Assembly (NCBI RefSeq): GCF_024691275.1
Contig: NZ_JAILNU010000113.1
Span: 1 to 62,610 of the forward strand
DNA from: Ruminococcus sp.
Lineage (GTDB): Bacteria > Bacillota > Clostridia > Oscillospirales > Ruminococcaceae
Direction of reading: 5' to 3'
Length of the DNA stretch: 62,610 bases
Shown here: piece after piece, positions 32,389 to 41,180 of the stretch
Numbering within the stretch: position 1 is the stretch's first letter
Layout: each line of letters starts with the position of its first letter
Made by a program: the position numbers and the translations under genes
Notes under the pieces: model-generated
Databases searched by the model: none
Told to the model about the DNA's origin: nothing
What the model saw: only the letters and a program-made list of their open reading frames with translations

Positions 32389-33537
32389 ATGGAAATAAGC
32401 TCTCTCTACAATACAGCCAAAAACTTTGCAGAAACTATTAAAGGAAAAAGACCTGAGCTGACAGAATATGACGCTTGTCTCTGTCTTATCATCGCAGACA
32501 GCGGCGATATCTTTTCAGGCGTTTCTACAATATCAATAAACGAAGGCGCAGTAGAAGATGTTCCCGCTGAAAGGATCGCGGTAATGTCTGTAATCACTGC
32601 CAAGCACATCATTGCTAAGCAGATGATCGTCATATCCCTTGACGACTACAGCTATTTCAAACCTGAAGATGAGGCTCTTTCACTGCTCGTCAACTCAAGC
32701 GTTGACAACAGCAGCTGTAAGGTTGTCCTTTCACCTGAGGAGGAAGTAGCAGCAGCTACTCTTGCACCTGAATCAGCTGCTCCCGATTTCCTCAGCGGTT
32801 ACGATGAGCTCGCTGCTCCCGCTGAGTTTGCAAGCGGTATCGATGTTGATGAGTCTAACCCATTCAACAATGAAGATAATAAGCAGGAAGGCGCTCCCAA
32901 TTCACTGTATGAGCACCCAGAAGAGGCTCAGCAGCAGGGCGCAAGCGGCTTCCCGAACCTCGTTGGACAGCAGCAGGGCTATCCTCAGCCAGGCGGTTTT
33001 CCACAGCAGCAGGGCTACTCACAGCAGGGCGGCTTCCCGCAGCAGCAGGGCTACCCACAGCAGGGCGGCTTCCCACAGCAGCAGGGCTATCCACAGCAGG
33101 GCGGCTTCCCACAGCAGCAGGGCTACCCACAGCAGGGCGGTTTCCCGCAGCAGCAGGGCTTCCCACAGCAGCAGGGCTATCCTCAGCCTAATCCGTATGG
33201 CGGCAACGCTATGCCCGGATCAATGTATCAGCAGGGCATGAATGCTGCTCCTTACAGACAGGGCTATAACGGACCGTCTATCCACGGCGGCAACGGCGCA
33301 ATGAGAAGCCTCTATCAGCAGCCGCAGCAGAGCGTAAGTGTTACTCTTACTTCTAAGTCAAGCGGCGCAAACGCATACCAGAAGAGGCTCAACAGTTTCT
33401 TTGACGATGACGATGACTCAAGTGCAAATGAAGCAAACGAGGCAGAGGACAGTATGTCTAAGGAAGATATGCTCAAGCAGGCTAAAGACAGAAAAAAAGT
33501 TGCTAAGGCTAACCTGAACTTCAAGAAGAAGATGTGA
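32389..33537 (+). CDS. Deaminase-fold-like protein with Q/G/P-rich repeat tail
   Basis: 382 residues. The N-terminal ~115 residues ([41 protein letters not shown]) resemble a cytidine-deaminase fold, but the zinc-binding HAE and PCxxC are missing, so it is probably not catalytic. An acidic linker leads to a low-complexity region (about 180-270) with units such as [13 protein letters not shown] basic, highly charged C-terminus ([18 protein letters not shown]) ends it. It is the fifth gene of the operon and may be a scaffold, adaptor or ligand binder of the kinase-phosphatase pair. The deaminase link is tentative. Confidence 0.65.
   Translation: MEISSLYNTAKNFAETIKGKRPELTEYDACLCLIIADSGDIFSGVSTISINEGAVEDVPAERIAVMSVITAKHIIAKQMIVISLDDYSYFKPEDEALSLLVNSSVDNSSCKVVLSPEEEVAAATLAPESAAPDFLSGYDELAAPAEFASGIDVDESNPFNNEDNKQEGAPNSLYEHPEEAQQQGASGFPNLVGQQQGYPQPGGFPQQQGYSQQGGFPQQQGYPQQGGFPQQQGYPQQGGFPQQQGYPQQGGFPQQQGFPQQQGYPQPNPYGGNAMPGSMYQQGMNAAPYRQGYNGPSIHGGNGAMRSLYQQPQQSVSVTLTSKSSGANAYQKRLNSFFDDDDDSSANEANEAEDSMSKEDMLKQAKDRKKVAKANLNFKKKM
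32970..33190 (+). repeat. In-frame tandem repeats, about 36 bp unit
   Basis: About six units built on CAGCAGCAGGGCTAYCCACA plus CAGGGCGGYTTYCC encode [12 protein letters not shown]. Units are in frame, so copy number can change without breaking the gene. Such repeats are prone to slippage and length variation between strains. Confidence 0.85.
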
Positions 33538-33555
33538 TAGCTCACAGCGATCGTG

Positions 33556-33647
33556 CGGCGAATGTGAAAAAAATGAAAAGCGTTCGCCGATATAGATAAA
33601 TTTTGCTCTGTTTTGGTATTGCAATTTTTATATATATATGCTATAAT
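33556..33647 (+). promoter_or_regulatory. Terminator-like hairpin and promoter before the 176-residue membrane protein
   Basis: CGGCGAA pairs with TTCGCCG (about 33556-33590). The promoter TTGCAA (33619-33624) N17 TATAAT (33642-33647) follows, with an extended -10 TGC. The leader to the start is about 95 bases. Confidence 0.65.
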
Positions 33648-33747
33648 GTTTTCATATAAGATCATTATACGCTATTAAATTAAGGTTCTTATACCTATTT
33701 GTGTGCTATTGCACAGCCAATATTTCGCGTTAAGGAAAGGGATAGCT

Positions 33748-34278
33748 ATGAATTACTTGCTCAATATCGATGAAGCGATAGACCGAAAGTTTCTTGTCAC
33801 AAAAGCTATGAAAGGACAGGCCGACATTGGCACTATAATCCATGTTATGGATGCCGAGCAGCAGGGCGCTACCGTCATAGTTTATTACCGTGTTACGAGA
33901 TATAACGAAAAATTCCATGATTATCAGGATTATACAGCAAAGTTTGAGAATATCTCAGCTTTCTGCAAATGGGCTCAGCCTGATAATTTTATCGCCCGTA
34001 ATTATGAGTGCTTCAGCTTAAAGGATATTCAGCACTACATAAAAATCAAGAACAGAAGCTTTACTTCTTTCTGCCTTCCTATTATAGTAGTTGCTGCTCT
34101 TATTATATGGGGAATTGCACTCTTCGCTATTAAGGGTCCTGTTGGTATTGCTATCGGCGGTGTTCTCACCTTAGTAGTTGTTGTTGCAGCTTTCGTGCTG
34201 CTCAAGACACAAAAGAAAAAAGAAAAAATGCGACTGTACCGAAAGGTAAGCGCAGGCTGGGGAGTTGTCTTTGAATAG
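33748..34278 (+). CDS. Hypothetical membrane protein, 176 residues
   Basis: Starts at the ATG after AAAGGG. The soluble N-terminal 105 residues (MNYLLNIDEAIDRKFLVTKAMKG ... YRVTRYNEKFHDYQDY) are followed by two hydrophobic helices (about 112-160) and a basic tail. It has its own promoter, so it may be independent of the TerY-P operon upstream. No family was recognised. Confidence 0.7.
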   Translation: MNYLLNIDEAIDRKFLVTKAMKGQADIGTIIHVMDAEQQGATVIVYYRVTRYNEKFHDYQDYTAKFENISAFCKWAQPDNFIARNYECFSLKDIQHYIKIKNRSFTSFCLPIIVVAALIIWGIALFAIKGPVGIAIGGVLTLVVVVAAFVLLKTQKKKEKMRLYRKVSAGWGVVFE

Positions 34279-34370
34279 TTTCCCTGCTATTTCCGACTAT
34301 TAATATGCTTCATCATCGAAACCCTATTTTACGCACTTTCGCCCCTTTATAACCATTAGTTGATTATTAA

Positions 34371-34405
34371 TGCCCCGTCAGGCAATCGCCTGACGGGGCA
34401 TTTTT
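34371..34405 (+). terminator. Strong terminator of the membrane protein gene
   Basis: TGCCCCGTCAGGC pairs with GCCTGACGGGGCA (34371-34400), followed by TTTTT. Confidence 0.88.
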
Positions 34406-34664
34406 ACATTACATCTCCTGAAGCGTTTAAAGCTCTTTTTCAGGGCTTTGGATTTTTCTTTATAGTTTTACGGATACGGCTGCAAAACGGCTTTAACAGC
34501 CATTGCAGAAGCTTACAGAGCATATCCTGCCATAAAATATAAAAGTCCCTTTTACAGGGACTTTTATGAAGGAGTATAAAAGTCTGTGGGTATCTCAGAC
34601 TTTGTTTTATAATTATGCTGTCCCTTGCATCAGGGAAGGGACAAGGGAACAGCAAGAAACTTTC
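34406..34664. other. Gene-free stretch with a second terminator hairpin
   Basis: AAAAGTCCCT pairs with AGGGACTTTT (34541-34565) and works in both directions. A CTGCA.../...TGCAG hairpin near 34478-34511 precedes it. No coding gene is visible. Confidence 0.55.
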
Positions 34665-35624
34665 TCAGTGAGCGTTCACTAAATTTGGTGTTCGTGCAGA
34701 ACGTTCAAGGTGCTTATACACTTCAAGCCATATATTCTTTCCGGGTTCATTTTTTCTGATCCTCTCTCTGCGGACGGGATCGAAGAAGCTCCTGAACTCG
34801 GCAAGCTCATCGAGGAAACTGTCATTGTACTTCCTGAGCATTGAATCGAGATTATTCTGCCACTCGCAGTAGCGTCTGCTGTCGAAGTTCTGTTTCTCGA
34901 AAAGATGCAAAACTGTTACCTCGTGATTATAAACGATATCCACGCCGTTCTTCATCATACGATAGCCGAACTCCCAGTCCTCTATCTCCTGACCGCAGTA
35001 ATTCTCGTCAAGTCCGCCGAAGCGTCTGATGCACTCCATAGGGATAGAGAGGTTAGATGTCTGTGTGAATATCATCTTATACTTGACCTTATTGAAGTCA
35101 TAGCGGTAAGGTTCAAGCATTTTCAGGCGGATATCCTTTATATAGTTATACACCTTGCCTTTTTCAAGGCCGTATTTTTCAGGCTCAGAGAGCCAGTAAC
35201 GGATACCGTTCCTGAAGAGTTCCCTGTGTTCAAAGGCTACCTGCTCGGTATCCTCAAACACCTGTTTTGTAAGACCGAACTGCATTATCGGTCTTCCGTA
35301 CTTTTTGTACGTGATGTAGTGACCCGAGACAAAGCTCTTTGTAGCTATCTCGTCGCCGTTGATAAATATAACAAGCTCTCCCGAAGCCTTTTTGATGCCC
35401 ATATTCTTTGCCTGACCTATTTTTCCATCCGGAATAGTAAAGCATCGAACTCTTACCTTGGGCTCATGTTCTGCGATATAAGCTGTCAGATCATCCTTCT
35501 CACCGTAATTAACAAAAATAAGTTCATATTCACTCTGTGGAAAATCCTGTTTTTCCAGTGAGTGAAACAGGCGAACAGCGCTTTCCGTCGAAAATGCGTA
35601 CGGTATAATTATGCTGCACTTCAT
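34665..35624 (-). CDS. Family 2 glycosyltransferase
   Basis: 319 residues from the ATG after CAGGAGAAAAG; the longer frame upstream lacks an RBS and runs over the promoter. The GT-A fold opens MKCSIIIPYAFSTESAVRLFHSL, then ASGELVIFINGDEI (metal/nucleotide region) and GLDENYCGQEIEDWEFGYRMMKNG, the acceptor motif of GT2 enzymes. It adds a sugar from a nucleotide-sugar donor to a surface glycan or other acceptor. It has its own promoter with direct repeats upstream and probably is a target of the LytTR regulator encoded divergently. Confidence 0.85.
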   Translation of the reverse strand: MKCSIIIPYAFSTESAVRLFHSLEKQDFPQSEYELIFVNYGEKDDLTAYIAEHEPKVRVRCFTIPDGKIGQAKNMGIKKASGELVIFINGDEIATKSFVSGHYITYKKYGRPIMQFGLTKQVFEDTEQVAFEHRELFRNGIRYWLSEPEKYGLEKGKVYNYIKDIRLKMLEPYRYDFNKVKYKMIFTQTSNLSIPMECIRRFGGLDENYCGQEIEDWEFGYRMMKNGVDIVYNHEVTVLHLFEKQNFDSRRYCEWQNNLDSMLRKYNDSFLDELAEFRSFFDPVRRERIRKNEPGKNIWLEVYKHLERSARTPNLVNAH

Positions 35625-35709
35625 TTCTTTTCTCCTGTCATCAAGATTAACGGTAATCCCAAACCGTTCCTCGTCCACTGTTTTTTTATATGGGACGCAA
35701 CCAAGAATA

Positions 35710-35738
35710 ATTATAACGTGAAAATGCCTGTATTTCAA
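35710..35738 (-). promoter_or_regulatory. Glycosyltransferase promoter
   Basis: On the minus strand TTGAAA (35738-35733) and TATAAT (35715-35710) have 17-base spacing. The direct repeats lie immediately upstream. Confidence 0.75.
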
Positions 35739-35745
35739 CAAAAAT

Positions 35746-35775
35746 GCGTGAAGTGTAATTTTTGTGCGTGAAATG
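35746..35775 (-). promoter_or_regulatory. Direct-repeat regulator site, glycosyltransferase side
   Basis: CATTTCACGC and CACTTCACGC (read on the minus strand; 35775-35766 and 35755-35746) are direct repeats of 20-base period, just upstream of the -35 box. Spacing and position fit activator sites for AgrA/LytTR regulators (established period 21). The same two sequences occur at 37997-38027. Confidence 0.75.
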
Positions 35776-35829
35776 CAGACTTTTGTTCATACTTCATTCA
35801 CTTTTCTGCACATTATCACTGTCAAAGCG

Positions 35830-35858
35830 TTGACAAAGTATGAATAGTATAGTATAAT
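35830..35858 (+). promoter_or_regulatory. Promoter of the LytTR two-component operon
   Basis: TTGACA (35830-35835) N17 TATAAT (35853-35858), a perfect consensus. Confidence 0.85.
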
Positions 35859-35951
35859 TAAAACAATACAAACAACGATAATATCTGCTGTCCTGCATTT
35901 TCTTATACGATGCAGCAGACGCTTTTACTGCCAGTCAGAGGGGGTGAAAAG

Positions 35952-36659
35952 ATGCATATAGCTATCTGCGATGATGAAGAAAAATTTATAACCAAAGTCA
36001 AAGACGATCTCACTTCGCTCCAGTCATACGAGAATGAATTCACATTTGACGAATTCAGAACAGGGAGAGAGCTGCTTTCCGAATTCTCTGAGGGTAAATA
36101 CGCCATTATTATCCTCGACATAGAGATGAAAGGTCTCAACGGTCTCGAAACTGCCGAATTCCTGCGGGATATCGACGATAAGGTCATCATTATATTCCTT
36201 ACAAGCTATGAAAAATTTGCCTGTCAGGGATATGAAGTCAGAGCCTTCAGATTCATTCTCAAGAATCAGCCCCACTCGATCTATATGAAGCATCTTGCCG
36301 ATGCTATTCACGAGTATTACCGCAACACAAGGTACGTAATGGCTTCCGACGGTGACAAGGAGGAAAAGATCCCCACCGATAATATTTTATATATGGAAGT
36401 CTTTTCACACAAAATTCTACTGCATACCAAAAACGGCGACTACTTCACAAAAGGAACTCTTTCCGAATTTGAAGCCCAGCTGTCCGAGCTGATGTTCACA
36501 AGGCTCGACAAGAGCAGCCTCGTGAATATCGCCAATATAGACTATATCCGCAAAAACGAGATAATACTCACCAACGGCGACACGCTCTTCGCAAGCCGAA
36601 ACCATATCAAAAATATCAAACAGCTGTTCATGGATTACAGCAGAAGCAGGTGGAGCTGA
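35952..36659 (+). CDS. LytTR-family response regulator (AgrA-like)
   Basis: 235 residues starting at the ATG after AGAGGGGG. The receiver (MHIAICDDEEKFITKVKDDL) has its acidic pocket and the phosphorylation Asp in IIILDIEMKGLNGLE (about residue 57), then TSYEKFACQGYEVRAFRF. The C-terminal LytTR domain (about 140-235) includes ILYMEVFSHKILLHTKNGDYFTKGTLSEFE and FTRLDKSSLVNIANIDYI. It binds direct repeats; candidates flank the operon on both sides. Its stop overlaps the sensor start by one base. Confidence 0.92.
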   Translation: MHIAICDDEEKFITKVKDDLTSLQSYENEFTFDEFRTGRELLSEFSEGKYAIIILDIEMKGLNGLETAEFLRDIDDKVIIIFLTSYEKFACQGYEVRAFRFILKNQPHSIYMKHLADAIHEYYRNTRYVMASDGDKEEKIPTDNILYMEVFSHKILLHTKNGDYFTKGTLSEFEAQLSELMFTRLDKSSLVNIANIDYIRKNEIILTNGDTLFASRNHIKNIKQLFMDYSRSRWS

Positions 36660-37933
36660 TGAGACCTGTCGAACTTTTAATACAAACCCTTAACTGCTTC
36701 GTGGAAGCATGGCTCGTTACATTCTACCTGTACAACATACTTAAATCCAACTGCCGATACCCTCGGGCATGGCTCGTTGTACCCACGTTCATCATGTTCA
36801 TAATCATCGAGGTCATGACTTTATGCTGTTCGAGCCCGTGGATAAAGCTCATAATTATGTTCACCTCAATGGTCGCATCTGCCATAATCATGTTCGAGAG
36901 CAAGCTGAGAAATATCATTTTCTACTGCCTGATGTTCATTGTCGTCATACTCGCGTCAGAGATACTTCCTCTCGGCGCAATGAACCTCATGAACCTCGGA
37001 ACTCCCGAAACTAACCTCACCTCAGGCATGGGACAATACATCGGTATGGCTTGCTCGAAGCTGTTCTGCTTCTGGTTCGCTATATATATCGCCGAGTACC
37101 TCAAGCCGAAACAAAAGGATATCCCCTTCAAAAACTGGCTGCTCATCATATTCGTGCCGCTGCTGAGCCTTATAGTCCTCAACGGCATATTCGTGGCACA
37201 TGAGCTGTCACCGCAGAGAACTATCGTGTATCTCCTGACAGTATCGGGCGTGTTCATACTCAATATACTGGTCTTTGATTACTTTGATACCTACGCAAAC
37301 ACCATAAAGCTGAAGCTCATGGAACAGCGCATAAAATCAGAGGAAGAGAACTATAAGCTCCTCGAAGAAAAATACACCGAGATACGTCAGCTGAAACATG
37401 ATATCAGCAATCAGCTCGCTGCGGCAAGAAGAATGTTCAAGCAGGGCTCGGGTCCCGAAGCCGCAAAGCACCTCAACAGGCTGTATCTGAAGCTTTCTGA
37501 GGCAAGCGGCGTATGCTATACGGGCATCTCCTCTGTAGACGCTATTGTAAATATGAAATGGAGCAAGTCCACATCATTGAAGATACCCTTTTCATGCAAG
37601 GTGCTCGTGTCGGAAAAGATGGATATTGACGAACTCCAGTTGTGCCGTATCATCGCAAACCTTCTTGACAATGCTATCGAAGGCGCTGAACGCATAACAG
37701 AGGGCGAAAAGTACGTTTATATCTCCATAATACAGAACAACCACAAGCTCAGAATATGTATCATGAACTCGTCAAATGAGGTCGATACCGAAAACCTGAC
37801 CACCAAGAAAACAGGCTACGGTCACGGGATAGGCGTAAGCAGCGTCCGTGAAGCCGTCAGCAACCTCGACGGTATACTCTCGTTCAATTACGAAAACGGC
37901 ATTTTCACAGCCGATATCATGATAGCTTATTAA
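36659..37933 (+). CDS. AgrC-like sensor histidine kinase
   Basis: 424 residues. The ATG overlapping the regulator stop was chosen because of AGGTGG upstream. The N-terminal half holds five or six membrane helices (about 10-215). The linker coiled coil is followed by RQLKHDISNQLAAARRMF, with the phospho-accepting His, and a GHKL ATPase (NLLDNAIEGAERI, GYGHGIGVSSVREAV). The topology and GHKL class fit peptide-sensing AgrC/ComD types. No agrB or agrD gene is seen in the window, so the signal is unknown. Confidence 0.9.
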   Translation: MRPVELLIQTLNCFVEAWLVTFYLYNILKSNCRYPRAWLVVPTFIMFIIIEVMTLCCSSPWIKLIIMFTSMVASAIIMFESKLRNIIFYCLMFIVVILASEILPLGAMNLMNLGTPETNLTSGMGQYIGMACSKLFCFWFAIYIAEYLKPKQKDIPFKNWLLIIFVPLLSLIVLNGIFVAHELSPQRTIVYLLTVSGVFILNILVFDYFDTYANTIKLKLMEQRIKSEEENYKLLEEKYTEIRQLKHDISNQLAAARRMFKQGSGPEAAKHLNRLYLKLSEASGVCYTGISSVDAIVNMKWSKSTSLKIPFSCKVLVSEKMDIDELQLCRIIANLLDNAIEGAERITEGEKYVYISIIQNNHKLRICIMNSSNEVDTENLTTKKTGYGHGIGVSSVREAVSNLDGILSFNYENGIFTADIMIAY

Positions 37934-37996
37934 AACAAAAAACCATGTATCGCTAAATTCAGTACATTATATTAACAAGCAATGAATAAAAACCTA

Positions 37997-38063
37997 CATT
38001 TCACGCTAAAAAAACTACACTTCACGCAAACCTCTTGATTTTTTCTGATACATAGGCTATTAT
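37997..38063 (+). promoter_or_regulatory. Direct-repeat-controlled promoter of a small RNA
   Basis: CATTTCACGC (37997-38006) and CACTTCACGC (38018-38027) form a 21-base-period repeat identical in sequence to the pair before the glycosyltransferase. TTGATT (38035-38040) N17 TATTAT (38058-38063) follows. The weak boxes plus repeats imply activator-dependent transcription, presumably by the LytTR regulator. Confidence 0.72.
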
Positions 38064-38069
38064 ATTAAG

Positions 38070-38278
38070 TGATGTCTGCTCCGTCTGTAAACAGGCATCT
38101 TTCTGCGGAATTTTCCGCAGATACTCCGCTTAATCTTATGCACATCCATGCGGAGGCTCTATGCTTTGTCTAAGAGCTTCGGACTTCCCCCCTATACCGA
38201 ATCGGGTCTCCGCAGTAAGGATCAGATCTGAAAACGATGTTTTCAAACAAAAAAGACGCACAGCTGTGCGTCTTTTTT
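38070..38278 (+). ncRNA. Candidate regulated small RNA
   Basis: About 209 bases from the inferred start to a perfect terminator palindrome GACGCACAGCTGTGCGTC with T-run (38255-38278). Inside are the hairpins TCTGCGGAA/TTCCGCAGA (38102-38121) and GAAAAC/GTTTTC (38230-38244), and an unpaired CCCCCC tract (about 38187-38192) that could pair with G-rich ribosome-binding sites. A 33-codon frame at 38072 has no ribosome-binding site. The logic resembles the AgrA-RNAIII pairing of staphylococci, but no sequence relation is claimed. Confidence 0.5.
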
Positions 38279-38280
38279 AT

Positions 38281-39771
38281 TTATGTCTTGCTGTCGAGCA
38301 TCACCGACGATATGTTGTATCTGCCATAGCTGTGACCCTCATAACCGCTGTACTTGCACCAGCTTATCTCTTCCTCCGTAACAACGCCGCTTTCAAGAGC
38401 AACGAGCCTTGCGTCATCTGACATATCCAGCAAAGCCTCTGTGTCCAGCTCTTTGAGATAGCCCGATTCGTACATCTCGATATTGTACTTTGCTATGAGC
38501 GCTTCGGGTCGTGAGAAGCACAGCGCCGCAAACATTACCGTGAATATCACTGCAAGATGCTTCGAGAACTTCATATCAAACCTGAACTGCTTTACGATTA
38601 TCAGCACGAATACTGCCGCAAGAAGAACCATGAACCAGCTCGTGTACACTCTCAGCTCTGTAAGACCATACCTGCTGATGTACATTACCATCTTGCTGAT
38701 AGCTGTTGCAATGAGTATCAGTGTGAACACGCTTAATACTATGCTGTAGAGCTTCAGTGTGAAGGGCTTCTCCCTGCCTGCCTTTTTAGAATGGAGACTG
38801 ATGAAGCAGAGCACACCAAGATTTATCAGCGCAACCGCAAAAAGCTCAAAAAATCCGCGCCTTGCATAGTCCGCATATGTGAAACCGTCAGGGAGCGAAC
38901 CCATGAATGCCGACAGGAAATACCTTGTCTGTGAGATGAAGAACATAACGTAAAGCACACATATTGGAGTTACTGCTGTATAGCAGATGAGATTGCTTAT
39001 AAAACGCATACTGTATATCCTCTGTATGCATTTTCTCTCGTCGAGCCTTCTTTCCTCATCGCAGTGAGTGCTGGTGTAGAACATTCCGAAAATATACATT
39101 GAGAACGGCAGCGCAAATATCAGCTCTATCACAATATTCCAGAACTCGCCGCTGTCCAGTCCTTCAAACAGCCTGCTGAGCATATTCTCAACGCCCTTGT
39201 CAGCCGACATGAGAAGTGCTGCAACGATAGCCGTCAGCGGGAGCGTTATGATAAGTCCTATGATGATGAGTTTGATATTCTTGCCTGTCTTTGAGTCCGA
39301 CATAGTATCGGAAGCTATACTGCCCTGCGCACCGAAACCTGCAAAGGGGTACTCCAGAAGGGATTTTATCATTGCAAATGGCAGAAAGCGGTCGATATTC
39401 TTATTGCCTGCACCTACGGAGTATATCATGTAAGCTCCTGCGATGAAAAGAAACATCGCGTCAAGCACCTTTATAAAGTTATTGGCAGTTATCGAGAACA
39501 CTATGCTGAAAACGTAAAGTATCACTGTGAGAAGCTTGTTGAAGCCTGAAAACTCGCACTTCCTGTTCCTGAGATAGAGTATTGCCGCGGTAATAAAGGC
39601 TATGAACAAGCCTGTTGTGATAAAGCCCGTTGCGTGGAAAAGCACGTACCTTACAAAGCCGAACGCCGCTGCCATGACTACTACAGAGAGCACTCTGTCT
39701 GCTTTTGTGTATTCGGGCTTCGTCTTAGAGCAGAACTGCTCACTGTCCATGCTTAAAGTGTTGTCATTCAT
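38281..39771 (-). CDS. DUF4153-type polytopic membrane protein
   Basis: 496 residues from the ATG after GGAGGAG. At least ten hydrophobic helices (for example VLSVVVMAAAFGFVRYVLF and ITLPLTAIVAALLMSADKG) and a short soluble C-terminal domain (MSDDARLVALESGVVTEEEI). It overlaps the upstream small membrane protein gene by eight bases. Family call from general sequence character; function unknown. Confidence 0.75.
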   Translation of the reverse strand: MNDNTLSMDSEQFCSKTKPEYTKADRVLSVVVMAAAFGFVRYVLFHATGFITTGLFIAFITAAILYLRNRKCEFSGFNKLLTVILYVFSIVFSITANNFIKVLDAMFLFIAGAYMIYSVGAGNKNIDRFLPFAMIKSLLEYPFAGFGAQGSIASDTMSDSKTGKNIKLIIIGLIITLPLTAIVAALLMSADKGVENMLSRLFEGLDSGEFWNIVIELIFALPFSMYIFGMFYTSTHCDEERRLDERKCIQRIYSMRFISNLICYTAVTPICVLYVMFFISQTRYFLSAFMGSLPDGFTYADYARRGFFELFAVALINLGVLCFISLHSKKAGREKPFTLKLYSIVLSVFTLILIATAISKMVMYISRYGLTELRVYTSWFMVLLAAVFVLIIVKQFRFDMKFSKHLAVIFTVMFAALCFSRPEALIAKYNIEMYESGYLKELDTEALLDMSDDARLVALESGVVTEEEISWCKYSGYEGHSYGRYNISSVMLDSKT

Positions 39772-40159
39772 AAATATCTCCTCCGTTAAGAAGCATTTCT
39801 GCTTCATATTCTTTCTTGCCTTTTTTGTATTTGTCCTTTGCTGTCAGAAGCAGCACGGGTACAAATAACAGTACCATCATAACGTCTGCAACAGCGTCCC
39901 ATGAGCGCGGTTCATCCTTTGTAAGCTCCTCCATGAAATATACTGCTATATATATCGTAATGAGCACTAATGTACCGCAATGGTATCTGTAATGGCGAGC
40001 CTTGCGGTCAAATGTTGTCACAACTGCTGCACAGAAGCAGCTCAAAAAATTTGCAGCACTGTAAAATGCTATAAATATCACATATGGAACGCTCATGAAG
40101 CAGATGCTCAGAAACACCATAAGAAACCAGAACCCCGTCTTTTTCCACTGTTTTTTCAT
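39764..40159 (-). CDS. Small membrane protein, 131 residues
   Basis: Four hydrophobic helices (about 10-28, 34-50, 60-76, 94-108), basic N-terminus and acidic C-terminus. It is directly upstream of and overlapping the DUF4153 gene, so the two probably act together. No homology recognised. Confidence 0.7.
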   Translation of the reverse strand: MKKQWKKTGFWFLMVFLSICFMSVPYVIFIAFYSAANFLSCFCAAVVTTFDRKARHYRYHCGTLVLITIYIAVYFMEELTKDEPRSWDAVADVMMVLLFVPVLLLTAKDKYKKGKKEYEAEMLLNGGDIYE

Positions 40160-40272
40160 AGCTGTACCCCCCCTTATCCATATTATAAATATCTGTATAG
40201 TATGCTTACCCTTTGCAGAGATGTGCGGAAGAACTGTTCACCTGTATTTCCGACACATCTTATATCTATGGA

Positions 40273-40479
40273 CTACTCTCGCCTGAATTCGAGGATATCT
40301 CCGGGCTGACAGTCAAGCTCGTCGCATATCCTTTCAAGGGTCGAGAACCTCACTGCCTTTGCCTTTCCCGTTTTCAGTATTGAAAGATTTGCAGTAGTGA
40401 TGCCGACTTTCTCGGCAAGATCCTGCGAAGACATCTTCCGCTTTGCCATCATTACGTCCAGATTTACTACGATCGGCAT
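40273..40479 (-). CDS. Small XRE regulator (YozG-like)
   Basis: 68 residues beginning MPIVVNLDVMMAKRKMSSQDLAEKVGITTANLSILKTGK, after GGAGG eight bases upstream. It is a single helix-turn-helix of the short type that pairs with DUF2975 proteins. It follows the DUF2975 gene after 14 bases and is probably controlled by it or autoregulates. Confidence 0.85.
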   Translation of the reverse strand: MPIVVNLDVMMAKRKMSSQDLAEKVGITTANLSILKTGKAKAVRFSTLERICDELDCQPGDILEFRRE

Positions 40480-40493
40480 GGAAAACACCTCCA

Positions 40494-40961
40494 TTATATA
40501 GTAAAGTCGTTTTCCGACTTTATCTCTACAGCTTTTTCAAACACATTCTTCAGCACTCTCATGATAAGACCGAACATCACTGCACACATTCCGAATACCA
40601 TGAAGATTATGCTCCACATACCGAATATCATCATTGCTGCTCCTGCGCCCATGCATACCCACGATATCCTGCGAAGACAGTTGGTATTCTTCTCCACGAA
40701 GACATCGTCTTTTCCGATATTTTTCAAAAGGGTGTTCAGATTCCAGAGTGCAGTCAGTGCAAGCGCGTCGCACACATACAAAGTCACACACATGGGTATA
40801 TACATCGACGACCTCTGAAAAATGCTCTCAGCCTCGTAGGTCATTTCGTATTTGTACCATTCCGCCATGGTAGGGATAAAGAATGCGGCGAAAACAGCTA
40901 CAAAAGCTGCTGCAAAAGTAAGTATCCTTGATAATATCAGAGATTTGTCCTTGCTCCACAT
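40494..40961 (-). CDS. DUF2975-family membrane protein
   Basis: 155 residues with four membrane helices (about 10-30, 55-72, 95-112, 115-135). DUF2975 proteins sit directly before a 65-75-residue XRE regulator, exactly as here, and probably transmit a membrane signal to it. Confidence 0.82.
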   Translation of the reverse strand: MWSKDKSLILSRILTFAAAFVAVFAAFFIPTMAEWYKYEMTYEAESIFQRSSMYIPMCVTLYVCDALALTALWNLNTLLKNIGKDDVFVEKNTNCLRRISWVCMGAGAAMMIFGMWSIIFMVFGMCAVMFGLIMRVLKNVFEKAVEIKSENDFTI

Positions 40962-41080
40962 ATTATACAGCTCCTTTGAGATATATTTTTTCTACTGTGC
41001 CTATAGTATAACACACAAAATATCATTTGTCAATAGAAAATTATCGTTTTTCAATAATTTTTTTCTGTTTTTCATTGGTG

Positions 41081-41109
41081 TTGTTTTTTTAGCACAAAAA
41101 TGCTATAAT
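41081..41109 (+). promoter_or_regulatory. Promoter of the sigma factor gene
   Basis: TTGTTT (41081-41086) N17 TATAAT (41104-41109). Confidence 0.55.
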
Positions 41110-41180
41110 TAATTGTCTGAAATCAATATCATAGTGCGATTATATAGGTGAATGCATTCAAAATAAAGGAGGAGTTCCTG

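Noticed and set aside
32762..33241. Ser/Ala/Arg-rich frame and its mirror on the minus strand
   Set aside because: Both follow from the 36-bp repeats read in other frames.
32389..33537. Active cytidine deaminase
   Set aside because: The fold resemblance is only partial, and both zinc-binding motifs are missing.
38072..38173. 33-codon frame inside the candidate small RNA
   Set aside because: There is no Shine-Dalgarno sequence, and the strong hairpin at 38102-38121 lies inside it; coding is not supported, though not excluded.
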